Shown here one piece after another: positions 1 through 7,438 of a DNA stretch of 39,505 nucleotides (its first letter is position 1; every line of letters starts with the position of its first letter). This stretch comes from Herbiconiux sp. L3-i23 (GTDB taxonomy: Bacteria; Actinomycetota; Actinomycetes; Actinomycetales; Microbacteriaceae), in NCBI RefSeq assembly GCF_023734115.1, contig NZ_AP025738.1, positions 1 to 39,505 on the forward strand, read 5' to 3'. The notes below the pieces were generated by a model. That model searched no databases and was not told the origin of the DNA. It saw only the letters and a program-made list of their open reading frames with translations. Position numbers and translations under genes: made by a program.

Positions 1-591
1 GCGGGCGATGGTCACGGCGGGGTTGGCGAACGATGTGGAGCTGGTGAACCAGTACGCCGCCCCGATGTACGCGCCGACCGCGGCCGCGGTCACCGATCCT
101 TTCCCTGTGTGGGCGAGCGCGAAGATCAGCAGCACGAGTCCCGCGGTGGCGACCACTTCCCCGACCAGGTGCCCGCCGGTTGCACGGTGGGTCTGGGACA
201 GCGCGGGCGCGGTGTCGAACATCACCCCTGCGAGGAGGGTGCCGGCGATGCCGCCGAGAACCTGCGCGGCGAGGTACGGGGCGAGGTCGCGCAGCGGCAG
301 GCCGGTCCCTGCGCGACGCCCGATCAGCCAGTCGACCAGCGACACCACGGGGTTGAAGTGCGCTCCTGACACCGGGCCGAGCATGAGGATCAGCACCGTC
401 AGGCCGAGCGCCGTGGTCAGGCTGTTCTCGAGAAGCTGCAACCCCACATCATCCGGGGAGAGACGCTGCGCGGCGATCCCGGAGCCGACCACGACCGTGA
501 CGAGCAAGGCCGTCCCGACGAACTCGGCAGCGGCACGGCGCAGCACCTGCGGCCGAATCGCGATCGGGTGGAGCGGGGTGGGAGTTTTCAT
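1..591 (-). CDS. MIP-family aquaporin-like channel, N-terminal 197 residues (gene crosses the coordinate origin)
   Basis: Seen: an ATG at 591 opens a frame that stays open to position 1 and continues in frame at 39505 (see 39335-39505), giving 253 residues. The protein is rich in membrane helices and carries both half-pore boxes of the major intrinsic protein family: an NPV-type box in HFNPVVSL and a canonical NPA box in SFANPAVTIAR just before the origin. Known: in Sinorhizobium meliloti the aquaglyceroporin AqpS replaces an arsenite pump and lets As(III), made by arsenate reductase, leave the cell. Inference: the same role here, because the gene diverges from two arsenate reductases and no arsenite pump is encoded. 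There is no strong ribosome-binding site. It shares the intergenic ArsR operator at 626-635 with the fusion gene at 640. The flavoprotein at 37941-39323 follows 11 bases after its stop. Confidence 0.9.
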   Translation of the reverse strand, partial: MKTPTPLHPIAIRPQVLRRAAAEFVGTALLVTVVVGSGIAAQRLSPDDVGLQLLENSLTTALGLTVLILMLGPVSGAHFNPVVSLVDWLIGRRAGTGLPLRDLAPYLAAQVLGGIAGTLLAGVMFDTAPALSQTHRATGGHLVGEVVATAGLVLLIFALAHTGKGSVTAAAVGAYIGAAYWFTSSTSFANPAVTIAR

Positions 592-617
592 GTCGGCTCA
601 TCTTGACCCGAACAAGG

Positions 618-640
618 TATATCAGTCAACATTGAGTCAA
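618..640. promoter_or_regulatory. ArsR-type operator between the divergent ars genes
   Basis: The 48-base gap between the channel start (591) and the ArsR fusion start (640) holds an AT-rich palindrome TCAACATTGA at 626-635 inside TATATCAG...GAGTCAAT. ArsR/SmtB repressors typically bind imperfect TCAA/TTGA dyads near the start site. No Shine-Dalgarno sequence precedes the ATG at 640, so a leaderless transcript is possible. Assignment to the fused ArsR is inferred from position. Confidence 0.6.
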
Positions 641-1314
641 TGAACACTGAACTAACTGCCACGGTGGAGGCGCGTGCTGCACGGCACGCGGCCCTGGGCG
701 ATCCGTCACGCCTGCGGATCGTCGACCTCCTCACGCTGGGAGACCTGTCCCCGTCCGAGATTCGGACAGCGCTGGGCATGCCGGGGAACCTCGTCGCTCA
801 TCACCTGAACGTGCTGGAGGCGGCGGGCATGGTGGCCCGGTCGCGGTCGGAAGCTGACAAGCGTCGCAGCTACGTCCATCTAACGGACACCGCACTGCAG
901 GGCCTCACTCCCGGCCGGGCCGAACGCGCGAGCCGGGTGGTGTTCGTCTGCACGGCGAACTCGGCCAGGTCGCAGTTGGCCGCGGCGCTATGGTCGACCC
1001 GCAGCAGCATTCCCGCAGCTTCGGGCGGCACACACCCCGCAGACCGCATCGACCCGGGCGCGATCGCGACCGCGGACCGCCACGCACTCGACCTCACCGA
1101 CGAGCCGCCGCGGGCGTTGGAGACGGTGCTGACCGGTTCGGATTTCGTAGTCACCGTGTGCGACAACGCGCACGAAGAACTCGGCGTGAACGGGCATCTG
1201 CACTGGTCGATCCCCGACCCGGTGCGACTCGGCACCGACGACGCCTTCGACACCGCCTACGACGAGCTGGAGCGCCGCATCACGGAACTCGCCCCCCGGC
1301 TCGCTGCCCACTGA
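640..1314 (+). CDS. ArsR repressor fused to arsenate reductase (LMW-phosphatase type)
   Basis: Seen: 224 residues in two parts. Residues about 10-95 form an ArsR winged helix (LGDPSRLRIVDLL, recognition helix near GNLVAHHLNVLEAAGM). Residues about 95-224 form a low-molecular-weight protein tyrosine phosphatase fold with the P-loop CTANSARSQ (Cys-X5-Arg) and the acidic DP motif in SIPDPVRLG. Known: such fusions occur in actinobacterial ars operons; the C-terminal class reduces arsenate to arsenite using a thiol partner, in actinobacteria often mycothiol and mycoredoxin. The fusion may couple sensing and reduction, although whether both halves are active cannot be read from sequence. A separate arsenate reductase follows 19 bases downstream, and the channel gene diverges upstream. 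Confidence 0.92.
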   Translation: MNTELTATVEARAARHAALGDPSRLRIVDLLTLGDLSPSEIRTALGMPGNLVAHHLNVLEAAGMVARSRSEADKRRSYVHLTDTALQGLTPGRAERASRVVFVCTANSARSQLAAALWSTRSSIPAASGGTHPADRIDPGAIATADRHALDLTDEPPRALETVLTGSDFVVTVCDNAHEELGVNGHLHWSIPDPVRLGTDDAFDTAYDELERRITELAPRLAAH

Positions 1315-1333
1315 CCCCTCAGAAAGAGAACCC

Positions 1334-1732
1334 GTGACCGACACCACCCCGACCGTCCTATTCATCTGCCAGCACAACGCCGGCCGCTCCCAGCTCGGCG
1401 CCGCCCTCCTGGAGCTCCTTGCCGGCGACCGGTTCACCGTCACCTCAGCCGGGCTGTCCCCCGCAGGCGAAGTGAACCCCGCCGTGGCCGCCACGGTCGC
1501 TGAACTGGGCCTCGACATCACCGACCGAGTGCCTCGCGCGGTCACCACCGACGACCTCGATCAGGCAGACGTCGTGGTCCTGATGAAGCCTGGCCTTGAC
1601 CTACCGTCCACGCCGCGCGGCGAAGTCTTCGAGTGGTCATTCCCGAACCCCGAGGCCTGGGACGCCGAGGCTGTACGGCCGCTGCGCGAAGCCGTCTCCG
1701 ACAAGATCCAGACCACGCTCTTGGCACGCTGA
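1334..1732 (+). CDS. arsC: Arsenate reductase, LMW-phosphatase family
   Basis: Seen: 132 residues from a GTG start, with the P-loop CQHNAGRSQ (Cys-X5-Arg) at residues 12-20 and the acidic loop EWSFPNPEAWD near the C-terminus. The protein has the usual length for the thiol-linked arsenate reductases of actinobacteria (Corynebacterium ArsC type). It reduces As(V) to As(III) in the cytoplasm. A purine-rich AAAGAGAA lies just before the GTG. It is the second gene of the plus-strand unit after the ArsR fusion and is followed by the bidirectional terminator at 1741-1778. Two reductases in tandem, one fused and one free, may differ in regulation or reductant (inference). Confidence 0.93.
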   Translation: MTDTTPTVLFICQHNAGRSQLGAALLELLAGDRFTVTSAGLSPAGEVNPAVAATVAELGLDITDRVPRAVTTDDLDQADVVVLMKPGLDLPSTPRGEVFEWSFPNPEAWDAEAVRPLREAVSDKIQTTLLAR

Positions 1733-1740
1733 GCAACGAA

Positions 1741-1778
1741 AGGGGGGTGGGATCGCTGATGCGATCCCACCCCTCTTT
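1741..1778. terminator. Bidirectional terminator between arsC and the ArsO-like gene
   Basis: A perfect 12-base stem GGGTGGGATCGC / GCGATCCCACCC (1745-1756 and 1761-1772) with a TGAT loop, flanked by A/G-rich and CTCTTT sequences. It sits between two convergent genes ending at 1732 (+) and 1788 (-), so it can serve both. Confidence 0.85.
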
Positions 1779-1787
1779 CATGTCCGG

Positions 1788-3107
1788 TCAGACGGTGGCC
1801 GGAGCGCGGCCGATTTGGAGCACCTGGGCCGGTGGGACGCAACATGCCCCGCCCAGGGATGCCCCGGAAGCGTCGAACAGGCCGGCACCGCCGCAGACTC
1901 CCGTGTCGGGTAGCACCAGCTCCACCCGGCGGGCGGCCTCGTGATCGCCTGCGAGCTCTGCGACGACGCTGCGCACTTGCTCGTATCCGGTGAGGGCGAG
2001 AAAGGTCGGTGCGCGCCCGTAGGATTTCGCGCCCACGAGGTAGAAGTCAGGCTCGGGCTGCGCGAGGTCGGCGGCGCCGGTGGCCGCGACCGATCCGCAG
2101 GAATGCACGTTCGGGTCGACCTCCGCAGCGATGCGAACGGGGGCCTGCAACGTGGGGTCCAGCTCCAACCGCAGCTCCGATAGGAATGACAGGTCGGGAC
2201 GGAACCCGGTGAGCACCACTACGCGATCAGCGGCAAGCGTACGACCATCCTCTGCCACCAGGACCGGCCGGTCCCCGTCCGTTGTGACGCGCTCGACACG
2301 GAACCCGGTCACCAGAGACACCAGCCCGGCGTCGACGAACTCCTTCGCCTTGATCCCCAGCGCCCCGCGTGCCGGCAGCTCGTCGACCTCACCGCCTCCG
2401 AAGGCATTAGCGGCGGTAGCGCGGCGCAGCGCCCACGTCACCGAAGTGTTCGGGTCACGGCGGGCCATGCGTGCCAGTGCCAGGACCGCAGTCACCGCCG
2501 AATGCCCGGAGCCGATCACCACCGTGTGCTTTCCCTCGAACCCCGCTCGGTCCCGGAAGTCTGGGATGCGATAGGACAGCAATCCGGCGACAATCTCCTC
2601 CCCGAGGGCGGGCAGACCGTCCGCGCCCGCCGGGTTGGGAGACGCCCATGTGCCGGAGGCGTCGATGACCGCCCGCGCTTGCAACAGGTACTCCTCCCCC
2701 TCGTCCGGCTGCACGTGCACCGTGAACGGCTGATCGCCGCGGCCCGCGTCAACGAGACGGTCACGGCCGAGGCGGGACACCCCCACGACCCGAGCGTGGT
2801 ACCGCACGCGGTCGCCTAGCTCGGCAGCAAGCGGCGCAAGATAGCCGCTGATCCACTGCGATCCCGTCGGATACCCCGCCGTTGGAGCCACCCACCCGGT
2901 GGGCTCGAGAATCCGCGCGCCGGCCGTGTCGATCAACTCCGGCCACTCCGAGAACAGGCGCACATGACCCCACTCGGCAACCGCCGATGCCGGGCCGGCT
3001 CCGGCCTCCAGCACAACGACCGGCAGGCCCCGCTCGACAAGATGGGCGGCGGCCGCGAGCCCCTGGGGGCCGGCACCGATCACAACCGCGGGCAGCGCGC
3101 TATCCAT
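1788..3107 (-). CDS. FAD-dependent oxidoreductase, ArsO-like flavoprotein
   Basis: Seen: 439 residues from ATG 3107. A dinucleotide fold GAGPQG lies at residues 11-16 and a second one, VIGSGHSA, in mid-protein, as in flavin monooxygenases; ATG motifs such as LTGFRPD follow. The C-terminus is cysteine-rich (CGGAG and GGACC), which could bind As(III) or another soft metal. I chose ATG 3107 over GTG 3116 because the AGGAG at 3116-3120 overlaps the GTG but is 8 bases from the ATG. Known: ArsO-type flavoproteins and related thioredoxin-reductase-like proteins are frequent in ars operons, with poorly defined chemistry. It diverges from arsR at 3200 and shares its operator region. The substrate is unknown. 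Confidence 0.8.
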   Translation of the reverse strand: MDSALPAVVIGAGPQGLAAAAHLVERGLPVVVLEAGAGPASAVAEWGHVRLFSEWPELIDTAGARILEPTGWVAPTAGYPTGSQWISGYLAPLAAELGDRVRYHARVVGVSRLGRDRLVDAGRGDQPFTVHVQPDEGEEYLLQARAVIDASGTWASPNPAGADGLPALGEEIVAGLLSYRIPDFRDRAGFEGKHTVVIGSGHSAVTAVLALARMARRDPNTSVTWALRRATAANAFGGGEVDELPARGALGIKAKEFVDAGLVSLVTGFRVERVTTDGDRPVLVAEDGRTLAADRVVVLTGFRPDLSFLSELRLELDPTLQAPVRIAAEVDPNVHSCGSVAATGAADLAQPEPDFYLVGAKSYGRAPTFLALTGYEQVRSVVAELAGDHEAARRVELVLPDTGVCGGAGLFDASGASLGGACCVPPAQVLQIGRAPATV

Positions 3108-3123
3108 CACACTCACTCCTCAA

Positions 3124-3180
3124 TGCATCGACAGAACTCGATGGATTGAGGATCCTCGATGTATCGACGAATGTCAATGT
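3124..3180. promoter_or_regulatory. Divergent ArsR operator/promoter region
   Basis: The region holds TCGATGTATCGA at 3156-3167 (arms TCGAT/ATCGA) and related half-sites ATGCATCGA near 3123-3131 and CTCGATGG near 3138-3145. It lies between the divergent ArsO-like gene and arsR. Repeated ATCGA half-sites with dyad symmetry fit ArsR-family binding; the identity of the repressor is inferred from proximity. Confidence 0.55.
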
Positions 3181-3199
3181 GACGTGTCAGAATCGTTGT

Positions 3200-3547
3200 G
3201 TGCCCACGCCGCTACCCCTCCTCCCAACCGACGCTGCGGTGTGCTGCTCACCGGTCATCGGCGGCGTGCTGACGGCCGACGAGGCCGAGAGGATCGCGCA
3301 CACTTTCAAGGCTCTGGGCGACCCCACCCGCGTGCGGCTTCTCTCGCTGATCGCCGCATCCGGTAACGGCGAAGCATGCATCTGCGACCTCACCGAGCCA
3401 GTCGGACTGTCCCAGCCGACCGTCTCCCACCACATGAAACTGCTCGTCGACGCCGGCCTCGCCACCCGCGAACAGCGCGGCCGCTGGGCCTACTACCGCG
3501 TCGTCTCCGACGCTCTCGAACAGGCCTCCCGCACACTGCGGCCATGA
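3200..3547 (+). CDS. arsR: ArsR-family arsenite-responsive repressor
   Basis: Seen: 115 residues from GTG 3200, with a winged helix (FKALGDPTRVRLLSLI, recognition helix LSQPTVSHHMKLL). Cysteines occur as a pair at residues 15-16 and as C-I-C at 60 and 62. Known: Corynebacterium glutamicum ArsR binds As(III) through a Cys15-Cys16 pair and a third cysteine near the DNA-binding helix; the matching N-terminal pair supports both the function and the GTG start. It overlaps the arsN-like gene by 4 bases (ATGA), so the two are translationally coupled. It probably represses itself, ArsN and the divergent ArsO-like gene. Confidence 0.9.
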   Translation: MPTPLPLLPTDAAVCCSPVIGGVLTADEAERIAHTFKALGDPTRVRLLSLIAASGNGEACICDLTEPVGLSQPTVSHHMKLLVDAGLATREQRGRWAYYRVVSDALEQASRTLRP

Positions 3548-4050
3548 GCGGCTTACTCATCCGGCCGATCACCGCCGCCGACTGGGGACCGGTGGAGGCG
3601 ATCTACCGAGAGGGCATCGCCACCGGAAATGCAACGTTCGAGACAAACCCGCCTACCTGGCCAGCCTTCGATTCGGGCAAGCTCGCCCTGGGGCGTCTTC
3701 TTGCCGTGGATGCCGCTGATTCGGTCATCGGATGGGTCGCCGCGTCCGCGGTGTCGTCTCGCGAGGTCTATCGCGGAGTGGTCGAGCACTCGGTCTACGT
3801 CGCGAACCGGGCTCGCGGGCGGGGCGTCGGCGCCGCGCTCCTTGACGCTTTCCTCCGAGCCGCCGACGACGACGGGGTATGGACGGTCCAGTCGAGCATC
3901 TTCCCCGAGAACCCAGCCAGCCTCGCCCTTCACGACCGCGCGGGCTTCCGTCGCGTGGGTCACCGGGAACGCATCGCTCTCATGACCTACGGCCCCTGGG
4001 CTGGACAATGGCGCGACACGATCCTCGTCGAGCGACGCCACCCTCGCTGA
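3544..4050 (+). CDS. arsN: GNAT N-acetyltransferase, ArsN/phosphinothricin acetyltransferase type
   Basis: Seen: 168 residues with the GNAT acetyl-CoA loop ARGRGVGAALL and the PAT-family landmarks YREGIATGNATFET near the N-terminus and FPENPASLALHDRAGFR near the C-terminus. Known: ArsN1 acetylates the amino group of arsinothricin and of phosphinothricin, and such genes often sit in ars operons. Here it overlaps arsR by ATGA. A general phosphinothricin or methionine-sulfoximine acetyltransferase is the alternative; operon position favours an arsenic role (inference). Confidence 0.82.
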   Translation: MSGLLIRPITAADWGPVEAIYREGIATGNATFETNPPTWPAFDSGKLALGRLLAVDAADSVIGWVAASAVSSREVYRGVVEHSVYVANRARGRGVGAALLDAFLRAADDDGVWTVQSSIFPENPASLALHDRAGFRRVGHRERIALMTYGPWAGQWRDTILVERRHPR

Positions 4051-4193
4051 TCGCGTGCCGAAACTCCGGGTCGAAGCGGCTGCCCCGTAACTCGGTTTCG
4101 ATACGGAAGGCGTTTACGGCACGCCGCGATACGAACCGGCGCGCACCTGCCGCGTTCCCGGGCATGAACCCCTGAAACCGTCTGCTGGGGGCG

Positions 4194-4796
4194 TCAGAGC
4201 CCGAATGCTCCACCGCTGATCAGGATGAACAGACCCAGGCCGATCAGAACGATTGGGAACAGGATGTGCTCCCAGCGTTCGAGGATCTCTGCAATCGGGC
4301 GTCGTGTCGCGATGAACTTAGCCACGAAGACCAGGACCGCAACGAGGGCGAGGAATACAACACAGTACGCGACCACGGCAGCAGGCCCCACGCTCAGGAA
4401 GACTGGAACGTAAACACCAATGTTGTCCCCGCCGTTAGCGAAGGTCACGCCGGCCACGGCCCATACGGCGACCTTTTTCCCTTCGATCTTGCCGTCGTCG
4501 TCGTCATCGTCGTCTCGGTTGCGCCACGCCTGCCACGCCGCCCACAGACCCAAACCCAAGGGGATGAGACCGAAGTAGGGAATGAATTCAGGGGGCAGGA
4601 AGACCCCTGCGCCAAGAGCGACGAGTACCGCTGCGCCGAGGATGCCCGCGAAGCCCAGGTATTGTCCGATCAGGATACGAGTTGTGGTCCCGCGCTGGCC
4701 GGCACCACGGGCGAAGAACAACGAAAGCACGATGATGTCATCGATGTTCGTGACGAGGAACAGCCCGATTGCTTGCAGGATGGAGAGAAAAATCAT
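4194..4796 (-). CDS. cadD: CadD-family cadmium resistance transporter
   Basis: Seen: 200 residues from ATG 4796, with five or six hydrophobic helices. The N-terminal helix has the family motif TNIDDIIVLSLFF, a later helix has ANGGDNIGVYVPVF, and there is a cytoplasmic acidic loop of seven aspartates in mid-protein. These paired Asp motifs are typical of the cadmium resistance transporter family (LysE-like superfamily). It exports Cd(II) or sequesters it at the membrane. Its ATG overlaps the stop of cmtR (ATGA), so sensor and transporter are coupled. The poly-Asp loop could be a metal-binding or regulatory segment (inference). Confidence 0.9.
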   Translation of the reverse strand: MIFLSILQAIGLFLVTNIDDIIVLSLFFARGAGQRGTTTRILIGQYLGFAGILGAAVLVALGAGVFLPPEFIPYFGLIPLGLGLWAAWQAWRNRDDDDDDDGKIEGKKVAVWAVAGVTFANGGDNIGVYVPVFLSVGPAAVVAYCVVFLALVAVLVFVAKFIATRRPIAEILERWEHILFPIVLIGLGLFILISGGAFGL

Positions 4797-5152
4797 GCTC
4801 TCGCCTGCGTCGTGCAGCAGTCCGTGACCGTGCAGGTGGGGTCGAGGCACTCTGCACCGTGATCCACGGCCAGGGTTGTTTCTAACAGAGCGGTCAGTGC
4901 AGCCGTCAGCCTAGGGTCGGCGACCTCGTACCGAGTACGGCGTCCCTCGGGTTCGGCCACAACAATGCCGCAGTCACGGAGGCAAGTCAGATGGTTGGAG
5001 ACATTCGATGGGCTGAGGCCCAGCTGGCGGGCTAGTGCCGCCGGGTAGATCGGGCCATCGAGCAAAGTCATGAGGATACGGGAACGTGTCGAATCGGCCA
5101 TCGCTCGGCCGAGGCGGTTCATCACGTCCAGACGTGTAGTAATAGTCAGCAC
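4793..5152 (-). CDS. cmtR: CmtR-type Cd(II)/Pb(II)-sensing ArsR-family repressor
   Basis: Seen: 119 residues from GTG 5152. With this start the cysteines fall at 57 and 61 (in HLTCLRDCGIVV) and at 102, the positions used for Cd(II)/Pb(II) by Mycobacterium tuberculosis CmtR, and the N-terminus aligns without gaps to CmtR as I recall it. An in-frame ATG at 5167 exists but lies inside the operator palindrome and has no ribosome-binding site. A TATATT lies 6 bases before the GTG, so the mRNA is probably leaderless. The protein represses itself and the coupled cadD, and releases DNA on Cd or Pb binding. Confidence 0.93.
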   Translation of the reverse strand: MLTITTRLDVMNRLGRAMADSTRSRILMTLLDGPIYPAALARQLGLSPSNVSNHLTCLRDCGIVVAEPEGRRTRYEVADPRLTAALTALLETTLAVDHGAECLDPTCTVTDCCTTQARA

Positions 5153-5160
5153 TCGATGAA

Positions 5161-5187
5161 TATACATGACTCAATGTATAGTCAAGT
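5161..5187. promoter_or_regulatory. CmtR operator and promoter
   Basis: A perfect palindrome TATACAT-gactca-ATGTATA spans 5161-5180. On the minus strand TTGACT (5187-5182) precedes TATATT just before GTG 5152, consistent with a promoter whose core is covered by the repressor. It also faces lspA, whose start is about 190 bases away on the other strand. Confidence 0.75.
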
Positions 5188-5368
5188 TGATCCGATCACG
5201 GTCTAGAACGACCAAGCGTCGTTCGCCAACACCCTGCCCGGTTAGCTCGCGATCCCGCTCGACAACCAAGGACTCTCTGCCCGTGCGCGCCCTGCCTGCA
5301 TCACTCCCACCCCTTCCCGACCATTGCTCCGTGACCGCGCACCGCATCATCACCGTCAGCGGCACCTG

Positions 5369-5926
5369 GTGAAGCGCGATCGAAGACGACGGTTGGTCGT
5401 TGCATTCTTGATAGCGCTCGGCATGACTGTCGTGGACCAAAGCACGAAAGCCTTCGCGCTCGCCCAGCTCAGCGAGCATGAACGCATTCCCCTTGTTGGC
5501 GACATCCTGGGACTACAGCTTGCGTTCAATCCCGGCACGGTCATGTCTCTCGGGTCAGAGAGCACTTGGATATTCACCCTGATCGGAGCCGCAGCCACGC
5601 TTGCGTTGTTCTTCGCCGCGCGGCGATCGGTGTCGACAGCGTGGTCGGTCGCCATCGGCTTCGTATGGGGTGGCGCGATCGGCAACCTCCTCGACCGCAT
5701 CCTTGCCCCGCCCGGCTTCGGCCACGGATACGTGACCGACTTCCTCGCTTACGGCAACCTCTTCATCGGCAACATTGCTGACGTCTCCATAGGAATCGGC
5801 GTCGGTATCGCCCTCATCCAGATCATCCGCCACGGCGCCCCCACGGCTGAACCGAGTGCGGATGTAGGAAAAAGATCGAGTGTGGTCCTCCGCGGTGAGA
5901 AAGTTTCTCCGCCCTCGAAGCTGTAA
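5369..5926 (+). CDS. lspA: Lipoprotein signal peptidase II
   Basis: Seen: 185 residues from GTG 5369, with four transmembrane helices and the signal peptidase II signatures: TVVDQSTKAFA, LAFNPGTVMSLG, GGAIGNLLDR (catalytic Asp about 109) and FIGNIADVSI (catalytic Asp about 138). It removes the signal peptide of prolipoproteins in the cytoplasmic membrane. An in-frame TTG at 5324 would add 15 basic residues; neither start has a good ribosome-binding site. Known: plasmid lspA genes often travel with Pb/Cd resistance genes (for example pbrBC). Two lipoproteins of the copper operon on this plasmid (30121 and 31024) would be substrates. Confidence 0.9.
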   Translation: MKRDRRRRLVVAFLIALGMTVVDQSTKAFALAQLSEHERIPLVGDILGLQLAFNPGTVMSLGSESTWIFTLIGAAATLALFFAARRSVSTAWSVAIGFVWGGAIGNLLDRILAPPGFGHGYVTDFLAYGNLFIGNIADVSIGIGVGIALIQIIRHGAPTAEPSADVGKRSSVVLRGEKVSPPSKL

Positions 5927-5929
5927 CCG

Positions 5930-6196
5930 TCAGCCTCGGCTTGTGCGGCGGAACCGGTGCGTGAGAACGCCGGCGGCGATCGCGAACGCCGTGGCGGCGA
6001 GGCCGGCCGGCACCAGGAGATACGGCACGACGACGAGCATGGAACGGCCCAGGAAGCTCTCGACGGGGATAAGGCTGGCCAGGGCGCAGATGAAGCTCAC
6101 GAGGGCCAGGACGGTCCATTGGCGGCCGCTGTAGCGCAGCACGCGCACGCCGGCGCCGTCGTACCACCACAGCCGCAGAGGCTCGGGGATCTTCAC
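5930..6196 (-). CDS. Small membrane protein of unknown function
   Basis: Seen: 88 residues from GTG 6196 with AGGAG 7 bases upstream. The N-terminal half is soluble (KIPEPLRLWWYDGAGVRVLR), followed by two hydrophobic helices (WTVLALVSFICALASLI and MLVVVPYLLVPAGLAATAF) and a basic C-terminal tail. I do not recognise the family. It is the last gene of the backbone group on the minus strand and lies past the hairpin at 6240-6275, so it may have its own promoter. Confidence 0.65.
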   Translation of the reverse strand: MKIPEPLRLWWYDGAGVRVLRYSGRQWTVLALVSFICALASLIPVESFLGRSMLVVVPYLLVPAGLAATAFAIAAGVLTHRFRRTSRG

Positions 6197-6239
6197 GGCG
6201 TTCTCCTGTCGCTCGGTGACTCCATTGTCGCGCACAGCG

Positions 6240-6275
6240 ACGCCCCCGGCCGGGAGAGAGTGCGGCCGGGGGCGT
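6240..6275 (-). terminator. Strong hairpin downstream of the 6291 gene
   Basis: Arms ACGCCCCCGGCCG (6240-6252) and CGGCCGGGGGCGT (6263-6275) pair perfectly over 13 bases with a 10-base loop. It follows the stop at 6291 on the minus strand and has no U-run, like many actinobacterial hairpin terminators. Confidence 0.7.
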
Positions 6276-6290
6276 GCTGAGTGTGTGGGG

Positions 6291-6635
6291 CTAGTCGTTG
6301 GCCGAGGGCGGGGCGTTGGCTTCCTCGATCAGATGCGGGAGGAGGCGTTGCAAGACCAGTCGAGAGTGATACAGCTCCCCGAGGGTGTAGTCCGCGAGGG
6401 TGGCGTGATCGTGCTCGTCCAGATGCGACACCGGGTCAGCGATGAATAGCAGCGACCCTCGCACCGCCTCGACGCGCTCGGAGACGGTGAGGAGGTCCCA
6501 GTCTTCGCGCATGGCGTGTAGGTGCCAGTTCACGGGCTGAGTGGGCGGCTCGGGGCCGCGCAGCAGCCGGTCGCCTTTGCGGGCGACCGATGACGGCCCG
6601 TGGCTGGCATACGTCAATGCGTCGTCCTCGTTCAC
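6291..6635 (-). CDS. Hypothetical plasmid backbone protein
   Basis: Seen: 114 residues from GTG 6635, which overlaps the preceding stop as GTGA, implying translational coupling to 6632-6994. The protein is soluble and acidic, with a helical segment LTVSERVEAVRGSLLFIA and a His/Asp-rich stretch (DPVSHLDEHDHATLADYT). No catalytic motif is evident and the family is not recognised. Confidence 0.65.
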   Translation of the reverse strand: MNEDDALTYASHGPSSVARKGDRLLRGPEPPTQPVNWHLHAMREDWDLLTVSERVEAVRGSLLFIADPVSHLDEHDHATLADYTLGELYHSRLVLQRLLPHLIEEANAPPSAND

Positions 6636-6994
6636 AGCTCGTCGAACCACCGCACGACACCGTTTGCGGAGTGGGCGGCTCGGAGCGCTTTGGCGGCGGC
6701 GGACAGTGCGGCGGCGGCCCGTTCGAGTTCGGCGGCGGCGGTGACGGTCCCTGTCGCTCCGTCCCCTCGGCTGTCCTCCCCCACATAGTGTGTGCCGTCA
6801 ACGACCCGTGAATGCCAGCCTCCGAGCTGTCGACAGACCTGTTCGAGGTCGTCGACGGTGGCGACGAGCTCTCCGAGAAGCGTGTACGAGTCGAACGGCG
6901 CGGGCACGTCTCGGGTCGAGTGCGCGAGGGTCCTGGCTTGGGCTGAGAGGTCGCGGGCGACCTCGACCTGGCGGTGTTGTTCGTTCTCGGCCAT
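6632..6994 (-). CDS. Hypothetical helical protein
   Basis: Seen: 120 residues with a ribosome-binding site AAGG about 8 bases before ATG 6994. The sequence is mostly helical: an N-terminal heptad-like region (LSAQARTLAHSTRDV), a segment LVATVDDLEQVCRQLGGWHSRV, and a C-terminal alanine-rich helix (LERAAAALSAAAKALRAAH). It could be a small coiled-coil or chaperone-like plasmid protein. It lies downstream of ssb, separated by the hairpin at 7020-7053, and is coupled to the next gene. Function unknown. Confidence 0.65.
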   Translation of the reverse strand: MAENEQHRQVEVARDLSAQARTLAHSTRDVPAPFDSYTLLGELVATVDDLEQVCRQLGGWHSRVVDGTHYVGEDSRGDGATGTVTAAAELERAAAALSAAAKALRAAHSANGVVRWFDEL

Positions 6995-7019
6995 GACTTA
7001 CCTTCTCTGGGATCACCGA

Positions 7020-7053
7020 CATGGCCGGGGCGGCTCTGACGGCCCCGGCCATG
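7020..7053 (-). terminator. Hairpin between ssb and the 6994 gene
   Basis: Perfect 12-base arms CATGGCCGGGGC (7020-7031) and GCCCCGGCCATG (7042-7053) with a 10-base loop, directly after the ssb stop on the minus strand. Confidence 0.7.
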
Positions 7054-7064
7054 TCGCGGGTTGG

Positions 7065-7427
7065 TTACTGCAGGTCGTCGCGGGCGTTGCGGCTGATGGT
7101 GACCGTCGCTCGAGCGAGGTCCGCGCCGATGCTGTCGGCGTCGATGACTCGGCCGTACTGCTTGTTGGCGTCGTCTCCCCAGCTCGACGTGTGCTCGCGT
7201 CCGGTGACGATCACGGCGTCTCCCTTGTGCAGGGATGCGGCCGCGTTCTCGCCCAGCTCGAACCGGGCTTCGATGAAGTGGGTTGTCGGGGTGTCGTGGG
7301 CCTGCCACTTGCCCTGTCGGTACTCCCCCGTGTTCTCGATGACGCGCAGCTTGGTGATCTGGATGCTGCCGGCTGGCACGACCTCGGGGTCGGCGGCCAG
7401 GTTTCCGGTGATGGTGCGTGTGGACAT
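7065..7427 (-). CDS. ssb: Single-stranded DNA-binding protein
   Basis: Seen: 120 residues with the OB-fold pattern of bacterial SSB: TRTITGNLAADPEV at the N-terminus, FIEARFELGENAAASLHKGDAVIVTGREHT in the middle, and a C-terminal strand region KQYGRVIDADSIGADL. It lacks the long acidic C-terminal tail of chromosomal SSB. It would coat plasmid single strands during replication or transfer. nrdH lies 11 bases upstream in the same unit, and leader element A precedes both, so SSB and NrdH are co-expressed. Confidence 0.9.
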   Translation of the reverse strand: MSTRTITGNLAADPEVVPAGSIQITKLRVIENTGEYRQGKWQAHDTPTTHFIEARFELGENAAASLHKGDAVIVTGREHTSSWGDDANKQYGRVIDADSIGADLARATVTISRNARDDLQ

Positions 7428-7438
7428 GGTGTCTCTCC

